From: Eisenbergiella tayi
GTDB taxonomy: Bacteria; Bacillota; Clostridia; Lachnospirales; Lachnospiraceae
Length of the DNA stretch: 64,000 bases
NCBI RefSeq assembly: GCF_001881565.1
Contig: NZ_MPDJ01000009.1
Location: 150,387 to 214,386, forward strand
Reading direction: 5' to 3'
Below, one piece after another: positions 26,454 to 35,107 of the stretch; the first letter of the stretch is position 1; each line of letters begins with the position of its first letter. The translations under genes were made by a program, and so were the position numbers. The notes under the pieces were generated by a model. It had not been told where the DNA came from. It made no database searches and saw nothing but the letters and a program-made list of their open reading frames with translations.

Positions 26454-26512
26454 AATGGGCTTCTTCGCTTATGCAGAATCAGAGTCTATTTTATTTTAAT
26501 GCCACTGTCTGC

Positions 26513-28345
26513 TTATTGAACCGTGGTTATCAGCTTTTCCCTATTATAAAATACTTCCAAATCCCGGTATTCCGTCGGTGCCTGATAATGGATGACAGTC
26601 CCGCCTTCCATTGCTTCAGGCACATTGTCGGTCAGCGTGAGTTTTATTGTTGTACCTTCCGTATCCATGTTCCATGCCAGCCGTATATCACTGTCATAAT
26701 AAACCCATGCATCTATTTTTCCATCCATGACAGCCCTCTTTACGTTCACGGTATCGGAGCCCTTGCATGTTGAAATCCAGTCCAAAATCTCCTGAGGAAT
26801 ATCCTTCCTGTCAAATTTATCACTTGCTGTAATATTCTCGGCAGTTAAATGTGTCGTAGCATCAAAGGTCCTATACATGATACCGCTCACATACTCATTT
26901 TTCCATTCCGATCCGGACCGGCTGTCCGCTTCATCTTCAAAATCAGAAGCATACAACTCTTTGGGCAAGCTTTCGCTGTATGCGCCATATAGCTCTTCTT
27001 TTATTTCATCCGGCATTTTTTGAATGCCGATTACCTTGCCCTGTGTATTTTGAACCGTCATTAAATACAAAGTACTGTCGGAATCACTTTCTATATATCC
27101 CAGGTTAAAAGAGTAACCTCCCCCGGGTATCGGTTCCCTTAAATCTACAAAGGCTTTTACTTCTTGCCCGTTAAAGAAAACTCTGTCAAGTTCCGCATTA
27201 TAGAGCAGTCCATATGAACGGAATGGCGCAAAACTGTCGATAAGGCTCTCCTGACGTGAGGAATAATCTTTTTCATCTGCTTCTTTTGGCAGGGAATAAG
27301 CCCCTGCTGTGATCGCACCGGCAGAAAAGAAAATGGTCAATATGATTGTAATACCAACAATTGCTTTTGATTTCTTTTTAAAATTCATAATTGCATTTAA
27401 CCTTTCCTTTAACAATTCTTTGTTTTTACTCAGTGTGACTGATGCAGGAGATTCCTTATAATGACCTGATTTAGCCATGGCATCCAGCAGAGTCTTTCCA
27501 TAAGCCTGAGCGCCGCAGGAATCCAAACCGGCTATAAGCGCTTCATCACAGGAGAATTCACACGCCTTGTCAATTTCCCGGCTCATAAGATAAACAAGCG
27601 GATTAAACCAATGCAGACAAACCACTGCCTGAACCAGCCATTTATAAAACATATCCTTCCGGCGGTAATGTATCATTTCATGCTGTACCGTGTACTGAAA
27701 ATCCGTGTCTGAAATATCAGCATCCGGCAGTACGATACACGGATGGATGAAACCGATTAACATCGGTGACGAAATAAGAGGATTGATACAAAGCCCAACC
27801 GGCATCTTAACTTTTGACTGTTCCGCAAGGATTGACAGCTTATCCAAAAGTTCAATATCAGAAATATTACTTTGCCCGGCCTTAATAAAACGGACAAAAC
27901 TCTGATAAACAGTTATCTTCCGTATCAGCAGAATAAGAGCAGTCATCAGCCATACCAGCCAGATATTATTTACCAGTAAAGCAATGAGTTCCTGTATCGG
28001 TCCATTGCCTGCAAACTGCTCAGACAGTTTTAATTCTTCCTGATCCATATTGGAAGGAAGTGCATTTTTATTATCCGGCAGGCCGTCCTGCTCCTGCTGG
28101 GGCAGCTGTACAGGATTCGTCTGAGCGATCGCCTGACCGGCAGTCTGAAAAATACTTCCCAGCAGGTTTGTGTCCGGTGCAAAAGGCAGCAGCAGCCGTG
28201 CAATAACTATCAGCCAAATATAATATTGCCATTGTCTGCTTATTCTGTTTTTCAGAAAATGCCTGAGTACTAGCAGCGCCAGGATCAATAGTGATCCGGA
28301 GAGGGACATAGATATGAAAACTTTAAAAATATCATTCATTTTCAT
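26513..28345 (-). CDS. BlaR1/MecR1-type M56 metalloprotease antirepressor
   Basis: A 610-aa membrane protease. Four membrane segments (about residues 10-32, 40-58, 115-142 and 327-347) enclose the M56 peptidase, whose zinc motif is HEMIH in VQHEMIHYRRKDMF; EIDKACEFSCDEALI adds the third ligand. The C-terminal 260 residues face outside but are not a penicillin-binding domain: I see no SxxK and no KTG motif, so the signal sensed is probably not a beta-lactam. It would cleave the BlaI repressor after sensing. Its ATG overlaps the blaI stop as ATGA, so the two are coupled. Confidence 0.85.
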   Translation of the reverse strand: MKMNDIFKVFISMSLSGSLLILALLVLRHFLKNRISRQWQYYIWLIVIARLLLPFAPDTNLLGSIFQTAGQAIAQTNPVQLPQQEQDGLPDNKNALPSNMDQEELKLSEQFAGNGPIQELIALLVNNIWLVWLMTALILLIRKITVYQSFVRFIKAGQSNISDIELLDKLSILAEQSKVKMPVGLCINPLISSPMLIGFIHPCIVLPDADISDTDFQYTVQHEMIHYRRKDMFYKWLVQAVVCLHWFNPLVYLMSREIDKACEFSCDEALIAGLDSCGAQAYGKTLLDAMAKSGHYKESPASVTLSKNKELLKERLNAIMNFKKKSKAIVGITIILTIFFSAGAITAGAYSLPKEADEKDYSSRQESLIDSFAPFRSYGLLYNAELDRVFFNGQEVKAFVDLREPIPGGGYSFNLGYIESDSDSTLYLMTVQNTQGKVIGIQKMPDEIKEELYGAYSESLPKELYASDFEDEADSRSGSEWKNEYVSGIMYRTFDATTHLTAENITASDKFDRKDIPQEILDWISTCKGSDTVNVKRAVMDGKIDAWVYYDSDIRLAWNMDTEGTTIKLTLTDNVPEAMEGGTVIHYQAPTEYRDLEVFYNREKLITTVQ

Positions 28346-28713
28346 CGCCCTCCATCTAACAGCTTTTTCAATTCTCTGTATTCCTCACCTGTTAACAGAT
28401 CGCTCTGAATCAGATTCGAGACAAGGCCTTTTACATTACCCTCATAAACCTTATCAAGCAATTTTTTTGTCTGGAACGTTTGGTATTCTGTTTCCGATAC
28501 AAGGGGAATGTATTCGTTTCTGCGTCCGGTTTTCTTAGCCTTTAAATACCCCTTATCCTTGAGCCTGGACAGGAGCATAATTACCGTATTTTTCTGCCAC
28601 GTCTTACCTTTTGCAGCCAAAGAATCCATGATATGGGCAAACAAAGCAGGCCCCTCATTCGCCCATATGATTTTCATAATATCTAATTCCGCATCCGATA
28701 TTTGCTGATCCAC
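28342..28713 (-). CDS. BlaI/MecI/CopY-family repressor
   Basis: A 123-aa winged-helix repressor: ISDAELDIMKIIWANEGPAL, then WQKNTVIMLLSRLKDKGYL (recognition helix), then a helical dimer domain ending in LTGEEYRELKKLL. I chose a GTG start at 28713, giving VDQQISDAEL, because GGAGG lies 8 nt upstream of it; the in-frame ATG at 28728 contains that same GGAGG and would lack a site of its own. It binds the dyad at 28731-28774, blocking its own promoter, and is cleaved by the BlaR1-like product that follows. Confidence 0.85.
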   Translation of the reverse strand: MDQQISDAELDIMKIIWANEGPALFAHIMDSLAAKGKTWQKNTVIMLLSRLKDKGYLKAKKTGRRNEYIPLVSETEYQTFQTKKLLDKVYEGNVKGLVSNLIQSDLLTGEEYRELKKLLDGGR

Positions 28714-28730
28714 GATTGCCGCCTCCATTG

Positions 28731-28784
28731 TATAACACTTTGTTGGTCTACATTCAGAATAACAAAGTGTTATACTATTGTCAA
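28731..28784 (-). promoter_or_regulatory. blaI promoter with 14-bp operator dyad
   Basis: Minus-strand TTGACA (28784-28779), 17 bp, TATTCT (28761-28756). Perfect 14-bp inverted arms TATAACACTTTGTT (28731-28744) and AACAAAGTGTTATA (28761-28774), 16 bp apart, lie one in the promoter spacer and one just after the transcription start. This is the expected layout for BlaI-type autorepression. Confidence 0.85.
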
Positions 28785-28798
28785 TACTATGCACAGTA

Positions 28799-28830
28799 TA
28801 AAAAGGAACTGCATCGTGTGATGCAGTTCC
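28799..28830 (-). terminator. terminator of the zinc-ribbon/TPR-like gene
   Basis: A perfect 11-bp stem (GGAACTGCATC at 28805-28815, GATGCAGTTCC at 28820-28830, loop of 4) is followed on the minus strand by TTTTTAT. It lies just upstream of the blaI -35 box and shields that promoter. Confidence 0.9.
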
Positions 28831-28846
28831 CGTAAATTCAGCCTGT

Positions 28847-30205
28847 CTATTCTTGTATCGCTGTTACCCTGCCGTTTTCCAAATAAACGTATCTGTCGAG
28901 AGAGTAAACCCATTGTTCGGATGTTCCCCATTCATAGGTAGTTTTATTGATTTTTTTCGGTTCACCCCAGGATGAATTTCTGACTTCATCGGCTGTCATT
29001 CCAATTGATGGCTCTGCCTTAACATCAGCTTTTTTCTGCTCTTCTCTTTCACTGATATATTCATTGTAATCTTTTAAAGCCTCTTCAGTTCTCAGTATCC
29101 GCCAGCTATCATATATACTGTTTCTTATCCACCAAAGCTCATCATCTGTGACATATTTAATAAAATAATCTTTATCACCATCCAGCATGCCAACTATTGA
29201 TCTGTCTCCATTATCCGTTATCCTTTCAATGGGGGTAATTTCATATTTTTTAGCCTCTCCATGGTAAATAAAACCTTCGATTGAGACAGGCTTACCGTCC
29301 TCTAAGTAAAAGTCTCCCTGAATACTGCGCATAAATGAATTATATTCATATATTGCAGCAACCCTGTTGGCAAGATTCGGGAAACCAATGAATTCAAAAT
29401 AAACATCCGCTTTATCAAAATTGCCGGAATTGTATTCTTCTTCAGCCTTATTAACAAACCACTCTGATTTTTCACTGCAAATAGTATCCTTTAGGCTAAC
29501 TGCTTCATGTAATGTTAATAAGTCTTCTCCATATTCATAGAATATTTCAGCAACCGAATAATAATCTTCTTTTTCATATAATCCTTTCGCTATATAATAG
29601 GCACATTCCAATACTTTATTATGACTTTCTTCATAATCGTCAAGCATTGTATAAATTTCTTTTGCCTCTGTATATTTTCCATCTGAGAAACAAGAATTTG
29701 CATACTGATAATTACATTCTGTTAATAAATTATTAGAGTCCTCATAAATACCAAGATATGTAAATAACAAAATCGCCTTATCATATTGTTTATCAGAAAG
29801 CAGCTCTTTTCCCTTTAAATAACTTAACTCTCTAAAAATATCGATCATATTAAAACTATTGTCATTCTCTTGCACAACATGTGCGGAGCTTCGCAGTGCA
29901 TGAAGAACATATTCTTTCTGAACAAAGTTATCACTTATCATTTTAATAATAACAATAAGCAAAATGGACAGTATGATAATTCCAGTCATTAATAAACTTT
30001 TGTGTGCGGAACCTCCGCTGTTTTCAGAACTGCTATTGTTTTCTTCACTGCTTATTTCCTGAACTATCTGACTTTCCTTGTTATCAATATCTTCTGCATT
30101 TATTTCTTCAAAATGTTTTTTTATTCCATACCCACATTTCGGACAAGCTTCCGCTGTATCAGAAACATTTTTTTTACCGCATTCCGGGCAAGTAATAAGC
30201 GCCAT
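28847..30205 (-). CDS. zinc-ribbon, single-pass membrane protein with TPR-like repeats
   Basis: A 452-aa protein. Residues 1-27 hold a zinc ribbon (CPECGKKNVSDTAEACPKCG). After an acidic linker, a membrane helix lies at about residues 72-92. The outside part carries helical repeats of about 30 residues (KELLSDKQYDKAILLFTYLG, YANSCFSDGKYTEAKEIYTM, KAEEEYNSGNFDKADVYFEF), typical of TPR-like solenoids. The last 55 residues resemble a BamE/OmlA-like beta fold (MTADEVRNSSWGEPKKINKT). Clostridia often have such zinc-ribbon/TPR proteins of unknown role. No binding partner can be named. It is a stand-alone gene with its own terminator and an AT-rich upstream region (TATAAT-like boxes near 30220-30245). 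Confidence 0.7.
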   Translation of the reverse strand: MALITCPECGKKNVSDTAEACPKCGYGIKKHFEEINAEDIDNKESQIVQEISSEENNSSSENSGGSAHKSLLMTGIIILSILLIVIIKMISDNFVQKEYVLHALRSSAHVVQENDNSFNMIDIFRELSYLKGKELLSDKQYDKAILLFTYLGIYEDSNNLLTECNYQYANSCFSDGKYTEAKEIYTMLDDYEESHNKVLECAYYIAKGLYEKEDYYSVAEIFYEYGEDLLTLHEAVSLKDTICSEKSEWFVNKAEEEYNSGNFDKADVYFEFIGFPNLANRVAAIYEYNSFMRSIQGDFYLEDGKPVSIEGFIYHGEAKKYEITPIERITDNGDRSIVGMLDGDKDYFIKYVTDDELWWIRNSIYDSWRILRTEEALKDYNEYISEREEQKKADVKAEPSIGMTADEVRNSSWGEPKKINKTTYEWGTSEQWVYSLDRYVYLENGRVTAIQE

Positions 30206-30270
30206 CTTAATACCTCCAATAGTTATAATACTGATATTATACTATTAGTTTAGAGTATAATCCACCAAAA

Positions 30271-30328
30271 AAATGAAAATCCCCGGCCCTGCAGAAGTAA
30301 ATGTTCCCTCCTCTGCCCGACCGGGGAT
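30271..30328 (-). terminator. terminator of the SDR gene
   Basis: ATCCCCGG (30279-30286) pairs with CCGGGGAT (30321-30328), with inner pairing of the GCAGA/TCTGC segment, and is followed on the minus strand by TTTCATTTTTTTGG. Confidence 0.85.
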
Positions 30329-30362
30329 CCTATTATTATACAGACATTTCACCGCCTATAGC

Positions 30363-31070
30363 TTACCAGGGATATTCCGCCCCCGTATTATCCATGAAAA
30401 CAGCCTTATTACGGCCTTCCCTCACCTCTTCAAACAGTTCTGTCAGACGGCCCGCCGTTTCAAAAGGATCCTGTGTTGCATTCTGTCCGCCCATATCCGT
30501 ACGCATCCAACCGGGATGAACGGCGATAACGTTTATATTCATATCCTTCAGATAGTTATGAAGAAGCTTGGTCCCCATATTCAAAGCCGCCTTGGACATG
30601 CAATAATCAAATTCCTTTATTCTTTCCGCGGTGCCGATACTTCCGCTCTCCGATGAGATATTGACCACCAGGCCGGACTCTCCCTTTTTGAGCAGAGGCA
30701 GAAAAGCCTTCACCACACGGACGGGCCCCACCGCATTTACATCATATACCGGAAGGCAGTCATCCAGGTCGGCATCCTCCAGCTCAAGAAAAGAGGTCTC
30801 TGAATGGATTCCCGCATTATTAATGATAACATCCAGATGATCCGTATATACAGAAGCCGCTTCGGCAGCGCTCTCTACCGATTTGGTATCGGCCACGTCC
30901 AGCTGAAGGGGCACCAGCAAATCACCATATTTCTCCTTCAGTTCTTTCAGTCCCGCCGCCCCTTCGTTCCTTGCGCCGGCAAAAACCATACAGCCGTCCT
31001 CCAGATATTTTTTTGCAAAGCAAAGCCCCAGTCCCCTTGAAGCCCCTGAAATTAAAACCCGTTTGTTCAT
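30363..31070 (-). CDS. short-chain dehydrogenase/reductase
   Basis: A 235-aa SDR with NAD(P)-binding GASRGLGLC at residues 9-17, the NNAG motif (VIINNAGIHSETSFLE) and the catalytic YCMSK (Tyr and Lys) with a preceding Ser in NISSESGS, so the Ser-Tyr-Lys triad is complete. The group resembles C-factor (CsgA)-like carbonyl reductases. The substrate is not deducible. It is transcribed alone: divergent from the GH38-like gene and closed by the terminator at 30271-30328. AGGGAGAACGT precedes the ATG. Confidence 0.88.
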   Translation of the reverse strand: MNKRVLISGASRGLGLCFAKKYLEDGCMVFAGARNEGAAGLKELKEKYGDLLVPLQLDVADTKSVESAAEAASVYTDHLDVIINNAGIHSETSFLELEDADLDDCLPVYDVNAVGPVRVVKAFLPLLKKGESGLVVNISSESGSIGTAERIKEFDYCMSKAALNMGTKLLHNYLKDMNINVIAVHPGWMRTDMGGQNATQDPFETAGRLTELFEEVREGRNKAVFMDNTGAEYPW

Positions 31071-31405
31071 ACGTTCTCCCTTTTCCTTTCTTTTCCCATA
31101 CTTTACATGCTGTCTGAACCTTTGTCGTTTCCTATATCAGTAAAACCACAGGAAATTCATTTATACACCGAATATCATGTCTCCTGAATCAATTACCGAC
31201 GTAATTTATTATACATCCTGCCGGCGCTGCTGTCACCTGTTTTACCGGGAGCAAACTTGCTACATTTTTAGGAATAAAACTAAGATATATGGGATATCCG
31301 TTTCCATCCGGATATGTTATTGTTTGCTTACCGGAAAACCGGGGCAGGCAGCAGCGGAAAGCCGCCTGTTCTGTCTTAAAACTTCATTCATCACGGAGGA
31401 TGCTT
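31071..31405. other. 335-bp intergenic region between SDR and GH38 genes
   Basis: The region holds divergent promoters. A possible plus-strand promoter is TTGCTA (31257-31262), an 18-bp spacer and TAAGAT (31281-31286), well placed for the GH38 gene. No gene is visible; the reading frame from 31289 is the upstream extension of the GH38 frame without a ribosome-binding site. Confidence 0.45.
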
Positions 31406-33796
31406 ATGGGAAAGCAAATAAAAAAAGTGTATATTATCCACCATTCCCACACAGATATCGGCTATACCGATCTGCAGGAACAGGTTATTTACAACCAGAT
31501 CCACAATATCAAAAAGGTTATAACTCTTCTTAAAAGAGGATATGAAGCGAACCTGCCGGAAAAAGAGCTCCGGTGGAACTGTGAAACCTACTACTGTGTG
31601 GAACGGTTTCTGAAAACGGCATCCGAAGAAGAGCGACAGGACTTTATTCATTTTGTAAAAAAGGGAAATATAGGAATTTCCGCTAACTACCTTAACTTTA
31701 ACGATCTTGTGGACTGCGGCATGCTGGAAGAAAAAACTTCTGAAATGCGGGATATTTTCATGCGGGAGGGGATTTTCGTAAAGACGGCTATGACTGCAGA
31801 TATAAACGGGATTTCCCTGGGCGCGCGGGATGTTCTTCTGAATAACGGCATTGAATTTTTATACACCAATATCCATACCCACCACGGAATGTATCCTCTT
31901 TATCAGAACCAGAATGCCTATTTCTGGGAAGACGGCTGCGGACGCAGGCTGCTCGTCTGGAACGGTGAACACTATAATCTGGGAAATGCGCTGGGGATTG
32001 TTTTTTCCAAAAATGTGAACTTTATAACCGAAAATTATTTCGGGAAAGAAGGCCCCGGTACCCCTATGGAGACACTGCACAGAAATCTTCAGGAAAGCAT
32101 GGAAGAATATGAAAACAGCGGATATCCCTATGACTTTTACATAACCAGCGTCTCCGGCGTTTTCTCCGATAACGCGCCGGTCAATCCGGCCATCCTGGCG
32201 GCCGTCAATGAATTCAACAGCCGTTACGCAGAAGAAGTGACACTGCAGATGGTCACTCTTCAGGAGCTTTATGACCTGATACGTGACAAAACGTCAGATG
32301 CGCCTGTATACCGCGGCGCGCTCAATGACTGGTGGGGAAACGGTGTGGGATCTACGCCTTATGCGGTAAAGCATTATAAAGAGGCACTGCGCCTTTCCCA
32401 TCTGTGTGATCGGCTGGAAGAAAAAACCGGTGTGCATAACGCGGAACTGATGGAAACCGCGCGGGATAATGCCCTCCTCTATGCGGAACACACCTGGGGA
32501 CACTCCGCTACGGTTACCAATCCCTATGATACCATGGTAACCAATCTGGATATCCGCAAAACAAGCTATGCCTCCAAAGCCCACGAGGCCGGCGCCATGC
32601 GGAAAAACCAGCAGTGTCATCTGTTGGGTGATATCCTGTGTTATTACAATATGAGCGGTACGGTAAAAGCCGTTTCCGTAAGCCATGAAAAAAGAATCTA
32701 TCCCGTGGAATTCTATGTGGAAACCATCAGCCTGTCCGGAGTCAGTGTCAGGGATCTGAAAACCGGCGAAGAGCTTCCCGTACAGCTTTCCGCCCATCCC
32801 CGGGGCGTCCTGGTGAGCTTTCTATCGGAATTTGAACCTCTTGAAGAAAAGCTGTTTTCCTACGAAGAACAGCCTGCCCCTTCCGGGAAGCTCTATACCC
32901 GCACAGCCTATGTGGGTGCGGAGCGTGTCCGTGACATCGTCAGCGAATATGACAAAGAAACCTGCCGCCTTCCTTACTGTCTGGAAAACGAATGGTTCTT
33001 CATAGGCTACCGTATCGGAGAAGGAATCACCTCCTTCCTCCACAAAAAAAGCGGAAGGCAGCTGCTGAAAAACGGAACGGAAGCGTTTTTTACCCCGCTT
33101 TACGAACGTACGGAAATCCGAAGGGACGTGTATGAAGAACGCCGTCTTTTGGGAAGAAATATACGCGGCCTGCATGCCCGCTGCTTCCAGGGAACCCTGC
33201 AGGACATCCGGATACTGGATCACGGTCCGGTTTTTACGAGGGTGGAACTGGACTTTCAGCTGGAAGGGACGGCGCACAGCAGTGTCATCCTTAAGATGTA
33301 CCGGCATCTTCCGAAAATAGAGTTTACCCTCCGCATTGCCAAAACCTTAAGCGAGGCAATAGAAAGCGTATATCTTCCGCTCTCCCTTCATCTGCCGGAA
33401 GCGGAACTATATATCAAAAACGGAGGCGTCCCCATGCGACCCGGCGTGGATCAGCTGCCCGGCAGCAATATGGAGTATTATATCGCCGATGAAGGCCTTC
33501 TCTACCGCACGGACGGAGAAAGCGTGCTTATTAATACTCTTGACACGCCCCTTCTTTATATGGGGCCTATGGAACATCATCCCATCGTCCTGTGCGACAA
33601 CCGGGAAATAAACAATAAACGGCCGGTTTACAGCTGGATCATGAATAACACCTGGGAAACCAATTTTAAAATGGATCTGTCCGGCTTCGGTGAGTTCAGC
33701 TATGCATTGGAGCTTCGGGAAAATACCGGCCTACATGAGGATCTGGACCGGCTATCCGATAATGATTTGGGGCCTGCCGTCTTTATCACTGCCTGA
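31406..33796 (+). CDS. GH38 family alpha-mannosidase-like protein
   Basis: A 796-aa cytoplasmic glycosidase. The first 25 residues contain HHSHTDIGYTD, the Zn-binding His-x-Asp motif of GH38. MTADINGIS near residue 130 holds the Asp expected to be the nucleophile, and EHTWGHS gives another metal ligand. A C-terminal all-beta half follows (from about residue 400), as in GH38. The sequence is divergent from classical mannosidases, so alpha-mannoside specificity is an inference. The ATG at 31406 is preferred because GGAGG is 6 nt upstream. The following 66-bp open frame (33825) and a strong terminator close the unit. No transporter is directly attached. Confidence 0.75.
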   Translation: MGKQIKKVYIIHHSHTDIGYTDLQEQVIYNQIHNIKKVITLLKRGYEANLPEKELRWNCETYYCVERFLKTASEEERQDFIHFVKKGNIGISANYLNFNDLVDCGMLEEKTSEMRDIFMREGIFVKTAMTADINGISLGARDVLLNNGIEFLYTNIHTHHGMYPLYQNQNAYFWEDGCGRRLLVWNGEHYNLGNALGIVFSKNVNFITENYFGKEGPGTPMETLHRNLQESMEEYENSGYPYDFYITSVSGVFSDNAPVNPAILAAVNEFNSRYAEEVTLQMVTLQELYDLIRDKTSDAPVYRGALNDWWGNGVGSTPYAVKHYKEALRLSHLCDRLEEKTGVHNAELMETARDNALLYAEHTWGHSATVTNPYDTMVTNLDIRKTSYASKAHEAGAMRKNQQCHLLGDILCYYNMSGTVKAVSVSHEKRIYPVEFYVETISLSGVSVRDLKTGEELPVQLSAHPRGVLVSFLSEFEPLEEKLFSYEEQPAPSGKLYTRTAYVGAERVRDIVSEYDKETCRLPYCLENEWFFIGYRIGEGITSFLHKKSGRQLLKNGTEAFFTPLYERTEIRRDVYEERRLLGRNIRGLHARCFQGTLQDIRILDHGPVFTRVELDFQLEGTAHSSVILKMYRHLPKIEFTLRIAKTLSEAIESVYLPLSLHLPEAELYIKNGGVPMRPGVDQLPGSNMEYYIADEGLLYRTDGESVLINTLDTPLLYMGPMEHHPIVLCDNREINNKRPVYSWIMNNTWETNFKMDLSGFGEFSYALELRENTGLHEDLDRLSDNDLGPAVFITA

Positions 33797-33824
33797 TACA
33801 TTATATATAGGAAGGAAAATATAA

Positions 33825-33890
33825 ATGGAGAACTATAAAAAACCGAATCTTTCCATAGCGGAACGGTATTCGGATAAGGAACTGCTCTGA
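33825..33890 (+). CDS. 21-residue open reading frame with strong ribosome-binding site
   Basis: MENYKKPNLSIAERYSDKEL with one more Leu is preceded by GGAAGG 9 nt upstream and lies 28 bp after the GH38 stop. It ends 43 bp before the terminator at 33934. The start resembles the first residues of GH3-type beta-glucosidases (NPNLSVEERA), so it may be the leftover 5' end of a lost gene. A real small peptide cannot be excluded. Confidence 0.35.
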   Translation: MENYKKPNLSIAERYSDKELL

Positions 33891-33933
33891 TCTATGTAAG
33901 GGAAGTATGTGCCGGCGCTGTAAAGCCAATAAA

Positions 33934-33990
33934 GGCCGTCTCTTTCCCCGTATTCTGCCGGGGAAAAAGACGGCCTGGCTTTTTCTTTAT
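33934..33990. terminator. bidirectional terminator
   Basis: A stem of about 15 bp (GGCCGTCT...TTTCCCC with GGGGAAA...AGACGGCC, 33934-33975) is followed on the plus strand by TGGCTTTTTCTTTAT and on the minus strand by TTTATTGG. It separates the GH38 unit from the converging URO-D genes. Confidence 0.85.
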
Positions 33991-34006
33991 ATTTTTCCTG
34001 CTTTTC

Positions 34007-35035
34007 TTAACGGCGGACCGCATCGAACAGCGCCCCGATATTTTCCGGCGGTACATCCGGTAGAATCGCCTCATGGCTCGGGGAAAGAATCAAACCTGTG
34101 GGGAACAGCCTTTTCAGTTCTTCCACCTTCTTCCTCACATCCTCCGGCGTACCGTGTACCAACAGCTCCTGAGTATCCACACCTCCGCAGAAAGAAACCC
34201 TGTCTCCGAATTTTTCCTTCAACCCTTCCGGCTCCATTCCCGCAGCCAGCGCCTGGATGGGATGAATGATGTCCACTCCCGCATCTATTAAATCCGGAAT
34301 GATATCCGAAATGGCACCGCAGGAATGATAAATCACCTTGAGTCCATAACTGTGCGCCTGCTCTGTAAGACGCCTGCAGCCGGGGATGACAAACCGGCGT
34401 ACCAGCTCCGGAGATATCATCAGTCCCCGCTGACTCCCCATGTCATTCCCTATCAAAACCGCATGAAGCTTTCCCTTAGTCGCTTCATAAAAGATCCGGT
34501 TGGCTTTCAGATAAAATTCCAGTACTTTTTCATTTACCGCTTCATACAGCTCCGGCGCCGCTATCATATTCATCAGTGCCGTCTCCATTCCAAAGGCCGC
34601 GCAGGTATCCTGAAAATGGGCAGACCAGAGAATCCCCAGCACCGTTTTGCCTTCCGGCGCCATTTCCACTCTTCTCCTGCATTCTGCGGCATCAATATAA
34701 GCCGCCGGATCCGGCCAGTCAAACACCAAATCTTCCATATCCTCCGCATCATGAAAACATCCCGGTGCCGTCAGAGTCCGGTTCATGGCATCCACTTCCC
34801 CGTTTTTATACCAGTCAAACGCGGCATAAATGGCATGGGCCGTTTCCGATTCATACGGCACCTCCACAGCATAAAAATCATCCCCTACCGCCATTTTCAG
34901 TTCATGGATATCCTTTACTCCATAATAGGAAAATAATCCGGGCAGAGCCTGAGGATCCGGCATCCCAAGCCATGCCGCCGGCCTGTCCACCGGCCTTCTT
35001 TCCGCCGTTGCATAAAAACGTTCCAAACTATTCAT
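34007..35035 (-). CDS. uroporphyrinogen decarboxylase (URO-D) superfamily protein with CxnC metal site
   Basis: A 342-aa TIM-barrel protein of the URO-D superfamily. The C-terminal half has IYHSCGAISDIIPDLIDAGV, then IIHPIQALA and SFCGGVDTQELLV, so both the HxC and later Cys that bind zinc in the MtaA/MtbA corrinoid methyltransferases are present. It is therefore a candidate methyl-transfer enzyme rather than HemE; porphyrin residues are not expected. It lies 72 bp after a paralogue (35108) on the same strand and they are likely co-transcribed. No corrinoid protein gene is in the window. The methyl donor is unknown. Confidence 0.75.
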   Translation of the reverse strand: MNSLERFYATAERRPVDRPAAWLGMPDPQALPGLFSYYGVKDIHELKMAVGDDFYAVEVPYESETAHAIYAAFDWYKNGEVDAMNRTLTAPGCFHDAEDMEDLVFDWPDPAAYIDAAECRRRVEMAPEGKTVLGILWSAHFQDTCAAFGMETALMNMIAAPELYEAVNEKVLEFYLKANRIFYEATKGKLHAVLIGNDMGSQRGLMISPELVRRFVIPGCRRLTEQAHSYGLKVIYHSCGAISDIIPDLIDAGVDIIHPIQALAAGMEPEGLKEKFGDRVSFCGGVDTQELLVHGTPEDVRKKVEELKRLFPTGLILSPSHEAILPDVPPENIGALFDAVRR

Positions 35036-35107
35036 ATTCTGTCATCCTCTTCTTTCCTATATGCTGCTTAAACATTGCGGTGGTTCCCGTCCCCTCCTCG
35101 GGAAAAT

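Noticed and set aside
28731..28774. Dyad considered as a terminator
   Set aside because: The arms are AT-rich, the loop is 16 nt, and they straddle a consensus promoter, so an operator fits better.
28714..28794. Longer start of the blaI frame
   Set aside because: It would put the operator dyad and promoter inside the coding region; GTG at 28713 has a proper site.
31289..31405. Upstream extension of the GH38 frame
   Set aside because: Lacks a ribosome-binding site, while GGAGG sits right before the ATG at 31406, where the family's start motif begins.
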